In this document: piece after piece, positions 35,032-42,262 of the stretch
Layout: each line of letters begins with the position of its first letter
How positions within the stretch are numbered: position 1 is the first letter of the stretch
From: an uncultured Candidatus Binatia bacterium
GTDB taxonomy: Bacteria; Desulfobacterota; Binatia; Bin18
NCBI GenBank assembly: GCA_958296235.1
Contig: OY282457.1
Span: forward strand, 248,001 to 312,000
DNA length: 64,000 bases
Reading direction: 5' to 3'
Made by a program: the position numbers and the translations under genes
Notes under the pieces: model-generated
Database searches by the model: none
Seen by the model: only the letters and a program-made list of their open reading frames with translations
Told to the model about the DNA's origin: nothing

Positions 35032-35811
35032 ATGGCCGAATATGTCAGTGTTGCAGAAGCGAGAAAGCAATCCGGGATGCGGATTGTCCTGGGCCAGGGC
35101 ATTCCCGGCCCGTGGGCAGAGGGGATTCGCGGCATTCTGGACGTGAAGAAAATTCCGTACACGCGCGGGCTGTTTGAGATCGGCTCCGACCACGCCGACC
35201 TGATTGCCTGGACGGCGCAGGCCTCCGCGCCGGCGATTGCCTGGAATGATGAACTCCCGAAATCAAACTGGGCCGAGCAGCTCTATCTGGCGGAACGCAT
35301 TCAGCCTGAGCCTGCGCTTATTCCGGCCAATCAAGCCGACCGGATCAAAATGTTTGGCTACGCAAGTGAACTATGCGGCATGCACGGTTTTGGCTGGAGT
35401 CGGCGTTTGATGATGGTGCATCAGGGCCTGTCCACGCCGGACCTGCCGGAAGAACAACGGGCTTTTTTCCACGCCTTTGGCGCAAAATACGGCTACTCGC
35501 CCGAGGCCGGGGAAGCGGCTCCCGCGCGGGTGATCGAAATCCTGAACGCCCTGAGCAACCTGCTTGAAGAGCAACAGGCCCAGGGCAGTCAATATTTTAT
35601 TGGCAACGCGCTGTCAGCCCTGGACATTTATTGGGCCGGCTTCTCGCATCTGATCGAGCCTCTGCCGCCCGATGAGTGCCCGATGCTCGAAGATTTCCGT
35701 CCGCTCTATCAAAACCATCATCCCGGCGTGGCCGCCGCGGCAACGCCGATACTCATGGATCACCGGCATTTTATCTACGCAGAGCATTTGGGTCTGCCTA
35801 TGGATTTATGA
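35032..35811 (+). CDS. glutathione S-transferase-like protein, second copy
   Basis: 259-residue paralogue of the protein at 10115. N-terminal half RIVLGQGIPGPWAEGIRGIL followed by IPYTRGLFEIG; C-terminal helical half with LEEQQAQGSQYFIG and ALDIYWAGF. Ends HRHFIYAEHLGLPMDL, matching HRDFMYDEYLGLPMVL of the other copy. AAAGGAG precedes the ATG. The loop where GSTs carry the catalytic Tyr/Ser/Cys reads GIPGPW here and NAPSPW in the paralogue, so mechanism is uncertain. Confidence 0.78.
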   Translation: MAEYVSVAEARKQSGMRIVLGQGIPGPWAEGIRGILDVKKIPYTRGLFEIGSDHADLIAWTAQASAPAIAWNDELPKSNWAEQLYLAERIQPEPALIPANQADRIKMFGYASELCGMHGFGWSRRLMMVHQGLSTPDLPEEQRAFFHAFGAKYGYSPEAGEAAPARVIEILNALSNLLEEQQAQGSQYFIGNALSALDIYWAGFSHLIEPLPPDECPMLEDFRPLYQNHHPGVAAAATPILMDHRHFIYAEHLGLPMDL

Positions 35812-35825
35812 GCTTCGAGGGAGGG

Positions 35826-35853
35826 GTAGGGGCAATTCATGAATTGCCCCTAC
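35826..35853. terminator. 28-bp perfect palindrome between convergent genes
   Basis: GTAGGGGCAATTCA and its exact complement, no loop, between the GST-like (+) and SMP-30 (-) stop codons. Works as a bidirectional terminator or is a copy of a dispersed GTAGGGGCAA repeat; a partial relative (TGTAGGGGCAACCCCC...) follows the CoA-transferase gene at about 57660. Confidence 0.65.
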
Positions 35854-35857
35854 AGGT

Positions 35858-36799
35858 TTAGCGCTGATGATAGAGCGGATGCCCGCGCGCGCCGGTATGC
35901 ACGCGACTGAAGTGGTCGCCCTCCAAATTCGCAAAATAGAGGTCCTGCAAGTCCGGGCCGCCGAACGCGCAGTTGGTGGGGAAATTCAGCTTTTGCCCTT
36001 CAGGGTCGTCAATCAACAGACTCCACTGACCAGTGGTATCGACCTTGATGATCTGATGGGCCGGGGCCATGTTGACGCCCTGATGGGCGATCCCCTGGAG
36101 GGCGTGTGAGCCACCGATTTTCGCCGGCAGCGTGACGTAAAGATTGCCGTCAACGTCAAAGGCCATGCCGTCGGGCAGGGCGGGAAAGTCCTTGGAGTAT
36201 ATTTCGGGTGGGCCAAAAGTCCCGTCTTTCCTGATTTGAATGCGCAGGCAGTCGTCCCGGGTGCTTTCCAGCACGTAGACCGCGTCTTCATTCGGCGCGA
36301 TGGCGGTGCCGTTGGCCAGGTAAATACCGGTGGCAACGACATCGCCTCGGCCGTCCGGTCGGATACGGACCAGTGCGCCATTCGGGGCCGGCCGGGCCAG
36401 CTCGTCCAGCGCCTTTTCCAGCGTTGGGGCGCTCGAAGAATTGGAGACGTATAAATTCCCCTCGGCATCATAGCTGGCGAAATTCGGCATAGTGAGCTGT
36501 ACGTCGCCCACTTGGTCGGCAATAAGCGAGACCTGGCCGCTCTGGGAAACGCGCAGCACGGCCTGCTTGGCCAAGTCGCAGTAGACGATATTGCCCTCAC
36601 GGTCCATGGTCACGCCGTTGGGCATCGACCCCTCCGGCAAGTGGGCTATTTCGCCGACTGTCCCGTCCGGGGTCACGCGGTACACAGTGCCGTTGCGACC
36701 CGCGCCATAGGCCGCGCCATCTTTGTCAATGACCACGCCTTCGGCCTGAAGAACGCCTGTCCCAAAAATTTCTACCTGGTCCAGAGAAAATGTCGCCAC
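35858..36799 (-). CDS. SMP-30/gluconolactonase-like beta-propeller
   Basis: 313 residues. Repeated blade motifs such as VVIDKDGAAYGAGRNGTVYR, NGVTMDREGNIVYCD, NGTAIAPNEDAVYVLES and DGMAFDVDGNLYVTLP, typical of the SMP-30/gluconolactonase/LRE family of six-bladed propellers that hydrolyse sugar lactones with a divalent metal. Metal-ligand-type Glu near the N-terminus (LQAEGVVID) and the NGTA Asn are present. Divergent promoter region unclear; 34 bp upstream lies the SnoaL-like gene, same strand. Confidence 0.88.
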   Translation of the reverse strand: MATFSLDQVEIFGTGVLQAEGVVIDKDGAAYGAGRNGTVYRVTPDGTVGEIAHLPEGSMPNGVTMDREGNIVYCDLAKQAVLRVSQSGQVSLIADQVGDVQLTMPNFASYDAEGNLYVSNSSSAPTLEKALDELARPAPNGALVRIRPDGRGDVVATGIYLANGTAIAPNEDAVYVLESTRDDCLRIQIRKDGTFGPPEIYSKDFPALPDGMAFDVDGNLYVTLPAKIGGSHALQGIAHQGVNMAPAHQIIKVDTTGQWSLLIDDPEGQKLNFPTNCAFGGPDLQDLYFANLEGDHFSRVHTGARGHPLYHQR

Positions 36800-36833
36800 G
36801 CTGTACGCTCCTTTTGCTGTCCTGATGAGGCCA

Positions 36834-37247
36834 TTACGGCGTCAGGCGTACCCGTTCCCCGCCCAGTTCAAGCGTTGTCTTGGAGTAGGTGAGTTTCTGA
36901 ATGATCTTGCCGTCCTTGAAGTGCAGGACATCAATCCCCCGTCGGGCTTCGTGTTTGTTCTCCTGGCCCTGCTCAAACGAGGGAGAGTCGAGCTGCCAGC
37001 GGTAGAGCATTTTTTGTTCAACTTCGTCGATGAAGGTCTCTTCGTCCGTAAACTTGAAGCCCCCATGATTGGCAAACCAGGGGGTCCAGGCCTGCCGCAG
37101 ATTCTCCTTGCCCCTGACCCAGCCTCCGGTCCAGTTCTCGAAATAAATCTCGTCGTGAAATAAATCCATAACGCCGTCGAGGTCGTGCTCGTTCCAGGCA
37201 CTCCCCCATTGGGCGAACGCGCTGGACATTTCATCTCGTGTCAGCAT
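36834..37247 (-). CDS. SnoaL/NTF2-like protein
   Basis: 137 residues. Begins with helix DEMSSAFAQWGSAWNEHDLD then GVMDLFHDEIYFENWTGG, the classic opening of SnoaL-like polyketide-cyclase/NTF2 fold proteins. The ATG follows AAAAGGAGAAGACC. Small-molecule isomerase, cyclase or hydrolase; no substrate inferred. Upstream of the SMP-30 gene in the same direction. Confidence 0.88.
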   Translation of the reverse strand: MLTRDEMSSAFAQWGSAWNEHDLDGVMDLFHDEIYFENWTGGWVRGKENLRQAWTPWFANHGGFKFTDEETFIDEVEQKMLYRWQLDSPSFEQGQENKHEARRGIDVLHFKDGKIIQKLTYSKTTLELGGERVRLTP

Positions 37248-37267
37248 GGTCTTCTCCTTTTCTCGTG

Positions 37268-37304
37268 CGGGTCTTGTACGGGTCTTGTACGGGTCTTGTG
37301 CGGG
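37268..37304. repeat. 11-bp tandem repeat
   Basis: Three head-to-tail copies of CGGGTCTTGTA (last copy with final G) plus a partial fourth, in the 91-bp gap between two minus-strand genes. Simple-sequence expansion with no evident role. Confidence 0.85.
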
Positions 37305-37338
37305 CAGGCCAGTGCGGGCTGCCGTATTTTTCGTCGGT

Positions 37339-38223
37339 TTACGCTACGTCTTGAACTTGCTTGGCAAACGACCGGACTTCCTGAGCGATGCCATCCGGGT
37401 CGCGGCTGAGCGGCACGGTGTACAAGACTTTCACTCCCAGGTCGCGGTAGGTTTTGATATCGTCCGGCGTGGTCCGGGTCGGGTCGGTCATGGCCGTCAG
37501 TTCGAGATCGTCGTAATTCCGTCCGGCCTCATCCATGAGGCGTTTCAGTTGCTCCAGCATGGGCCGGATCTGGTTAAAGGTCAGCAGGGCAATATGCCAT
37601 CCGTCGCCAAACCGGGCCACCCGTTTCAGGGCGTAGACTGATTCTCCGCCAACCCAGATGGGCGGGTGGGGTTTCTGGAGGGGTCGCGGGAGCACGTTGA
37701 CGTCTTCTTCCAGCGTGACGAACTCACCCGCATAGCGCGGGCTGTCTTCGGTCCACAGCGCCTTCATCATTTCGATATATTCACGGGTGCGTTTGCCGCG
37801 GCGCTGAAAGGGAACGCCCAGCAGGTTGAACTCTTCTTCCAGCCAGCCGACTCCGGTGCCGAGAATGAAGCGCCCACCGGACAGGACGTCGATGGTTGCG
37901 ACCCGCCGCGCCACATCAAACGGGTGGCGATAGGGGACAATCAGGACGCTCAGGCCGAGCCGAATCTTTTCGGTAATACCCGCGACAAAGGCGATGGTAT
38001 CGAAGGGGTCCAGCCATTCCATGCTGGTGTAAATATCGTAATTGGGTTTGCCGTCGTTATACTCCTCATACGGCCATGGAGAGGCAATGGTTTTGGGCAG
38101 GACAATATGATCGCCAATGAGGAGCGAGTCACAGCCTTCCTCCTCGGCAATACGGGCAACCTCCATGAGAACCTTGCGGTCACACACCGAAGCGCCGCCG
38201 GCCAAGTGCAAACCGTATTTCAT
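37339..38223 (-). CDS. LLM-class F420-dependent oxidoreductase
   Basis: 294 residues starting MKYGLHLAGGASVCDRKVLM, preceded by AAAGGAGGGGATTC; the frame extends upstream but without homology. Landmarks: CDSLLIGDHIVLP, IRLGLSVLIVPYRHPFDVAR, LSGGRFILGTGVGWLEEEF and KPHPPIWVGGES. These match the short F420-type subfamily of luciferase-like oxidoreductases. Another member of this subfamily is at 54833. Substrate unknown. Confidence 0.92.
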   Translation of the reverse strand: MKYGLHLAGGASVCDRKVLMEVARIAEEEGCDSLLIGDHIVLPKTIASPWPYEEYNDGKPNYDIYTSMEWLDPFDTIAFVAGITEKIRLGLSVLIVPYRHPFDVARRVATIDVLSGGRFILGTGVGWLEEEFNLLGVPFQRRGKRTREYIEMMKALWTEDSPRYAGEFVTLEEDVNVLPRPLQKPHPPIWVGGESVYALKRVARFGDGWHIALLTFNQIRPMLEQLKRLMDEAGRNYDDLELTAMTDPTRTTPDDIKTYRDLGVKVLYTVPLSRDPDGIAQEVRSFAKQVQDVA

Positions 38224-38345
38224 GAATCCCCTCCTTTTCTGAATATAAAGAGAATGAAACTGCCCACGTCGTAGCGAAAAGATCGGTATCACGCAAGGGA
38301 GAATGCCTGCTTGCCCATTACCAGGAATGGTCCTATATTTGCGCC

Positions 38346-38510
38346 ATGAGCATGATGATGCGGGCGGCTGCTCAGGCCAGGTCAGAAGAAAGTCTGGCGA
38401 CCAGGGCCGACATTGTACGCCTTGAACGGGAATTGTCGGTCGTGAAGTGGATGACCAGCGCGATTGTTGCCGGCGTTGTTGCACTGTTGCTCAAGGCATT
38501 CGCCGATTAA
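38346..38510 (+). CDS. small DUF1640-like coiled-coil/TM protein
   Basis: 54 residues, too short for many gene finders. A charged helix ATRADIVRLERELSVVKWM is followed by a membrane helix TSAIVAGVVALLLKAF. The layout parallels the 76-residue protein at 11576 (ATKADLNELEAKILKLM plus TM). Stops 8 bp before the HEPN gene, so likely in its operon. No clear ribosome site. Function unknown. Confidence 0.55.
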   Translation: MSMMMRAAAQARSEESLATRADIVRLERELSVVKWMTSAIVAGVVALLLKAFAD

Positions 38511-38518
38511 GGCGCAGG

Positions 38519-38932
38519 ATGAGTGAGAGCGAAGAAAATCGCATGTTCATCGAACGCGCCCAGGAAGGACTGGAAGCGGCGCAGCTTTGCTTGGAAAAGA
38601 ACCTCTTCCACTCTGCGACCAGCAGAGCGTATTATGCCACGTTCTGGGCGGCGCAGGTGGCGTTGGCTGCTATAGGGGTCAAGCGTTCGGAGTGGAGTCA
38701 TCCCGATTTACAATCGACCTTTGCGACTAAACTGGTGCGACGACGCAAACGGTATCCGAAGCATTTTGGCCCACGGTTCTACGAGATTTTTCAGTTGCGG
38801 CTTGATGCAGACTATCGCTGGAAAGGCGTTAGCAGAAGAAAAGCAACCCGGGCAGTGGGTTGGGCGCGTGAATTCGTCACAACCGTCATTGCCAAGGAGA
38901 CTTCGCATGACACAGACAGCCCAGACACATGA
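38519..38932 (+). CDS. HEPN-domain protein (UPF0332-like)
   Basis: 137 residues, four-helix HEPN fold. SATSRAYYATFWAAQVALAA and the later LRLDADYRWKG match the SRAYYAxFxAA and RxxADY motifs of UPF0332 proteins. HEPN proteins are often RNA-cleaving or RNA-modifying toxins paired with nucleotidyltransferase (MNT) antitoxins. The ATG follows GGCGCAGG. The downstream gene overlaps by 26 bp. Pairing with an MNT-like protein that also carries a nuclease domain is unusual. Confidence 0.85.
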   Translation: MSESEENRMFIERAQEGLEAAQLCLEKNLFHSATSRAYYATFWAAQVALAAIGVKRSEWSHPDLQSTFATKLVRRRKRYPKHFGPRFYEIFQLRLDADYRWKGVSRRKATRAVGWAREFVTTVIAKETSHDTDSPDT

Positions 38933-39572
38933 TGATTATCGCGAGCGCCTCGGCGCGGCAGTCACCACGTTCAGTCGCTTTATCCGAGACCTGTGCCCCG
39001 AGGCCCGCCTCGACACTTCGTTTTTCCATTACGATGCGGAAGATGCCCTCATCGATATTATTCCGCCGGCAACGCTGACAGAAGAACAGCGTGAGGCACT
39101 GGCCGATAAAGTGGCGGAGAAAGGTATGGACATCCTGCTGAATGAAGGCTTTCTTATCGCCGCCGGCGTCGAAGACCCGGAACTGGCGAACCGCAGGAGG
39201 CCTCAAAGGCAACTCACCTGGATACGGTGTCAGGACGATGCGTGGTGCAAACTCGACTCTGTAGACTTGGCCCACGAGTATTTCAACACTATGTACGGCG
39301 TCTACATCATTTGGGTCGGAGGGGAGGAGCCCCAGGTTGTCGTGTACGTTGGTCAAGGGCATATCAAGGAGCGTTTGGCTGCGCACCGAAAGAATCCCGA
39401 GATATTTCTCTATGGAGATATTCTGGACACGGACCTGTATGTCACGTGGGCGACGGTAGCCCGACAGGACTGTGACGCGGTAGAGGCATACCTGGCTGAT
39501 AAATGGCATCCCAAAGTCGGTGAACGCCATCCGAGAACCCCACATATAGCAGTGAACTCTCCGTGGGAGTGA
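38907..39572 (+). CDS. MNT-like / GIY-YIG nuclease fusion
   Basis: 221 residues. Residues about 8-95 resemble a degenerate MNT-type partner of HEPN proteins: RFIRDLCPEARLDTSFFHYD then LIDIIPPATLTEEQREALAD, with no GSxxxD nucleotidyltransferase site. Residues about 130-221 form a GIY-YIG nuclease: YGVYIIWVGG, VVVYVGQGHIKERLAAH (YxG and Arg), AVEAYLADKW (catalytic Glu) and VNSPWE (final Asn). The ATG with AAGGAG upstream lies inside the HEPN gene, so the two are coupled. Antitoxin, second toxic effector or DNA-targeting nuclease of a defence module are all possible. The N-terminal assignment is less sure than the nuclease. Confidence 0.78.
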   Translation: MTQTAQTHDDYRERLGAAVTTFSRFIRDLCPEARLDTSFFHYDAEDALIDIIPPATLTEEQREALADKVAEKGMDILLNEGFLIAAGVEDPELANRRRPQRQLTWIRCQDDAWCKLDSVDLAHEYFNTMYGVYIIWVGGEEPQVVVYVGQGHIKERLAAHRKNPEIFLYGDILDTDLYVTWATVARQDCDAVEAYLADKWHPKVGERHPRTPHIAVNSPWE

Positions 39573-39681
39573 TTGCGAACGAACGCTTGGAACAGCTCGC
39601 TGGAGCTGTCGGAACGCTCCGCTAATCCGACAGCCGACGCTGGCGTAGAATGGTAAACAATACGACCAGGGGGTGATGAAT

Positions 39682-40437
39682 ATGGTAGGAAAAACATGGC
39701 GTGCGCTGGTTGGCCTGGTGGGTGCCACCGTGCTTTCGGGTATTGCCGCTTTCGCCGAAGTCCACTGGGACTACGAGGGCACTGACGGCCCAAAGCATTG
39801 GGGATCGCTAGACCCGGCGTTTGCGGCTTGCGCCAGCGGGACCGAGCAGTCGCCCGTCGATCTCACCGGCGCGCAGGAGAGCGACCTGTCAAGCCTCGCG
39901 TTCGACTACACGCCGAGCCCAATCACCATCTCGAATAACGGCCACACCATACAGGTGGACTATGCGCCGGGAAGCGGTATCGTCCTTGACGGTGCCCGCT
40001 ATGAACTGCTCCAGTTCCACTTCCATCACGTCAGCGAGCACGCGGTAGACGGCGTCCGGTTTCCGCTGGAGCTGCACTTGGTGCATCGCAACAACAGCGG
40101 CGCCCTCGCGGTAGTCGGCGTTCTCTTCGAGGCTGGCGGCGCCAATGAGGCACTCAAACCGCTGTGGAGCCATCTCCCTGCTAAAGCCGGTCCCGCGACT
40201 ATCGTTGCGGGCGAGGTAGATGCGACGGCGCTCCTGCCCAAGCGTCGAACGACTTGGCGCTACATGGGTTCACTCACCACGCCGCCCTGCACCGATGGCG
40301 TCTCTTGGATAGTCATGACCGAACCGGTGGCGCTGTCGGCTGAACAGATCGAGGCGTTTGGTGCGATCTTTCCTAACAACTCTCGTCCCGTACAGCCGCT
40401 CAACGGGCGCGTTCTGCGGCGAGACGGTGAAGCGTGA
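39682..40437 (+). CDS. alpha-type carbonic anhydrase
   Basis: 251 residues with a signal peptide (ALVGLVGATVLSGIAAFA). Mature part starts VHWDYEGTDGPKHWG. Zinc ligands are the two His of LLQFHFHHVSEH and a third His in LELHLVH; SLTTPPCTDGVSWIV is the conserved substrate-pocket segment (Thr-Thr gate). Secreted or periplasmic CO2/bicarbonate interconversion. The start at 39682 has AGGGGG 8 nt upstream; earlier in-frame starts exist. Monocistronic, wedged between the HEPN module and an IS30 scrap. Confidence 0.95.
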   Translation: MVGKTWRALVGLVGATVLSGIAAFAEVHWDYEGTDGPKHWGSLDPAFAACASGTEQSPVDLTGAQESDLSSLAFDYTPSPITISNNGHTIQVDYAPGSGIVLDGARYELLQFHFHHVSEHAVDGVRFPLELHLVHRNNSGALAVVGVLFEAGGANEALKPLWSHLPAKAGPATIVAGEVDATALLPKRRTTWRYMGSLTTPPCTDGVSWIVMTEPVALSAEQIEAFGAIFPNNSRPVQPLNGRVLRRDGEA

Positions 40438-40508
40438 TGATTCAGACCTACAACAATACGCCGCGCAAGTGTCTGGATTACCGAACCCCGACAGAGATAT
40501 TTTTGGAC
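40437..40508 (+). pseudogene. IS30-type transposase C-terminal remnant
   Basis: About 24 codons reading TYNNTPRKCLDYRTPTEIF, the highly conserved end of IS30-family transposases (NNRPRKCLGYxTPxEvF). Directly abuts the carbonic anhydrase stop; the rest of the element is gone. Indicates a past insertion and deletion at this site. The 40509-40654 stretch after it shows no gene. Confidence 0.7.
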
Positions 40509-40654
40509 AGGGCGTTGCCAGTAAGCGGTCAAATGCCTCGGCGCTGTCGGCTAATCGGAAGGCTTCTGTTGTTGCCGAGACCGGCGCGACATGCAAGCGG
40601 GGCCATAGGGTGCGCGCTGGCAATCGGACTCGGCATCTGTCATAAAGGTATTGC

Positions 40655-41407
40655 ATGAACGAGCAAAGCAAGGTGATGAGACGAACTGCAAGAACAGCCC
40701 TGCAAGGACGGAGCCTGTCGCTTTGGAGCTGTCGCCTGCTTCTCGCGGTTTGCTGCGCCTTTCTGCTTTCTGCCTGCTCGTCTGCCAGTCCGCTTGAGCG
40801 GTTGAAGTCCCAGCTTGCCTCTGCGCCGGAATACGCCATTGTCCTTGACGATATGCGCGAGGAGGGAACATTTTTCTCTTCGTTCTTTCATCAGTATCAA
40901 GTCGTCCAGGGAGAAAACTCCTGGACCACCGACTGGATGCAAGTCCCGGAATCTTTTTATCGTGACAATGAGAATTTTCTGGGTATGACGCTTGCCTCCA
41001 AAACCCCTGACGGGGAGAATAACGTCCCTCATCCGCCCGGCTATGACTATGTTGGCAATCCGCGCTACGGCTCGTGGCAGACGAATAGCAGCGGTATGTC
41101 GTTCTGGGCGTTTTACGGTCAATACGCGCTCATGCGCGACATGCTCGGCCTGGGCCGGGGGTCCATCTTTCGGAATGACTATGATTCCTATCAACGCTCG
41201 CGCTCACAGCAACGGCCGTACTATGGCCGGACGGGAAAAGAGTATGGGACGCGGGGCACGGTCACGCAGCAGAAGAAACCGTCTTTTTTCGCCCGCCGCC
41301 GCGCCAGGGATGTTGCGCAACGACAACGCTTCCAACAGAAATTCAACAATCGCTTGGGACGGAGCAGCGTCCCGGTGCGCTCGCGCGGCTTTGGCTTTGG
41401 CAAATAG
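40655..41407 (+). CDS. lipoprotein of the PspA/DUF350 cluster
   Basis: 250 residues. Signal LLLAVCCAFLLSAC ends in a lipobox Cys. Mature part: DDMREEGTFFSSFFHQYQVV, then VPHPPGYDYVGNPRYG and an Arg/Tyr-rich low-complexity tail (RSRSQQRPYYGRTGKEYG) ending RGFGFGK. Sits 9 bp before the DUF350 gene, as the lipoprotein that often leads DUF350/spermidine-synthase operons. Likely envelope-located; function unknown. Confidence 0.75.
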   Translation: MNEQSKVMRRTARTALQGRSLSLWSCRLLLAVCCAFLLSACSSASPLERLKSQLASAPEYAIVLDDMREEGTFFSSFFHQYQVVQGENSWTTDWMQVPESFYRDNENFLGMTLASKTPDGENNVPHPPGYDYVGNPRYGSWQTNSSGMSFWAFYGQYALMRDMLGLGRGSIFRNDYDSYQRSRSQQRPYYGRTGKEYGTRGTVTQQKKPSFFARRRARDVAQRQRFQQKFNNRLGRSSVPVRSRGFGFGK

Positions 41408-41416
41408 AGGCAGGTC

Positions 41417-42262
41417 ATGACCCTCGACACAGCGATTCTGGCCAGCATCTATCTCCTGTCTGCCTATGTCCTATTCTGGCTGGGGAAGCGCGTTTTTGAT
41501 TTCCTGCACCGCGACTTTCACATTTACGAGGAACTGGTTGAGCGGAAAAACTCAGCCCTGGCTCTGGCCCTGGTGGGCTACTATCTCGGCGTCGTGTTTG
41601 CCATTGGCGGCGCCATTGTGGGTCCGTCGAGCGGCTTGGCTGACGATGTGCTGGATCTGTTTCTGTACGGTATACTGGCCATCATCCTGCTGAATATCTC
41701 AACGCTGGTCAGCGACCGCTTGATTCTCTTCCAGTTCAGCAACACCAAGGAGATCATACAAGATCAAAACGCGGGAACGGGTATCACCGCTGGGGGCGTA
41801 TACGCGGCAACCGGTCTGATTCTGTTTGGTGCCATTTCCGGTGAAGGCGGTACGGTCTGGACGGCCATCGGTTTTTGGGGGTTGGGCCAACTGGCCCTGA
41901 TTCTGACTGGACTCGTGTATGAGTGGATCACGCCCTACAGCATTCATGACGAGATCGAAAAGGATAATGTCGCCGTTGGGGTCAGCTTTGCCGGCGCGCT
42001 GCTGAGCATGGGCAATATCCTGCGCTACGCGGTGAGTGGCGATTTTTATGCCTGGCAGGACAATCTGATGACCTTCTGCTCCCTGGCCGTGGTCGGTCTG
42101 GTCGCGCTGCCGATTATCCGCTGGGCTACGGACAAGGTGCTCTTGCCGGGAACGACGATTACGGCCGAGCTGGTTGAGCATGAACAGCCGAATCTCGGGG
42201 CTGCCTATATCGAGATGTTCTCCTATATTAGTGCGTCCTTTCTCATCACTTGGTGTCTCTAG
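41417..42262 (+). CDS. DUF350 (UPF0719/YjfL-like) membrane protein
   Basis: 281 residues with about eight membrane segments in two DUF350 units: an N-terminal unit with SALALALVGYYLGVVFAIGG and a C-terminal unit with NVAVGVSFAGALLSMGNIL. Tandem DUF350 proteins accompany PspA-family and polyamine-synthase genes (E. coli yjfL lies in yjfIJKLM). The next gene overlaps its 3' end. Probable inner-membrane component of an envelope-stress system. Confidence 0.9.
   Translation: MTLDTAILASIYLLSAYVLFWLGKRVFDFLHRDFHIYEELVERKNSALALALVGYYLGVVFAIGGAIVGPSSGLADDVLDLFLYGILAIILLNISTLVSDRLILFQFSNTKEIIQDQNAGTGITAGGVYAATGLILFGAISGEGGTVWTAIGFWGLGQLALILTGLVYEWITPYSIHDEIEKDNVAVGVSFAGALLSMGNILRYAVSGDFYAWQDNLMTFCSLAVVGLVALPIIRWATDKVLLPGTTITAELVEHEQPNLGAAYIEMFSYISASFLITWCL

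Noticed and set aside
42174-42230. Earlier ATG of the spermidine synthase gene
   Set aside because: Would overlap DUF350 by 89 bp without a ribosome site; a later GTG is preferred but not certain.
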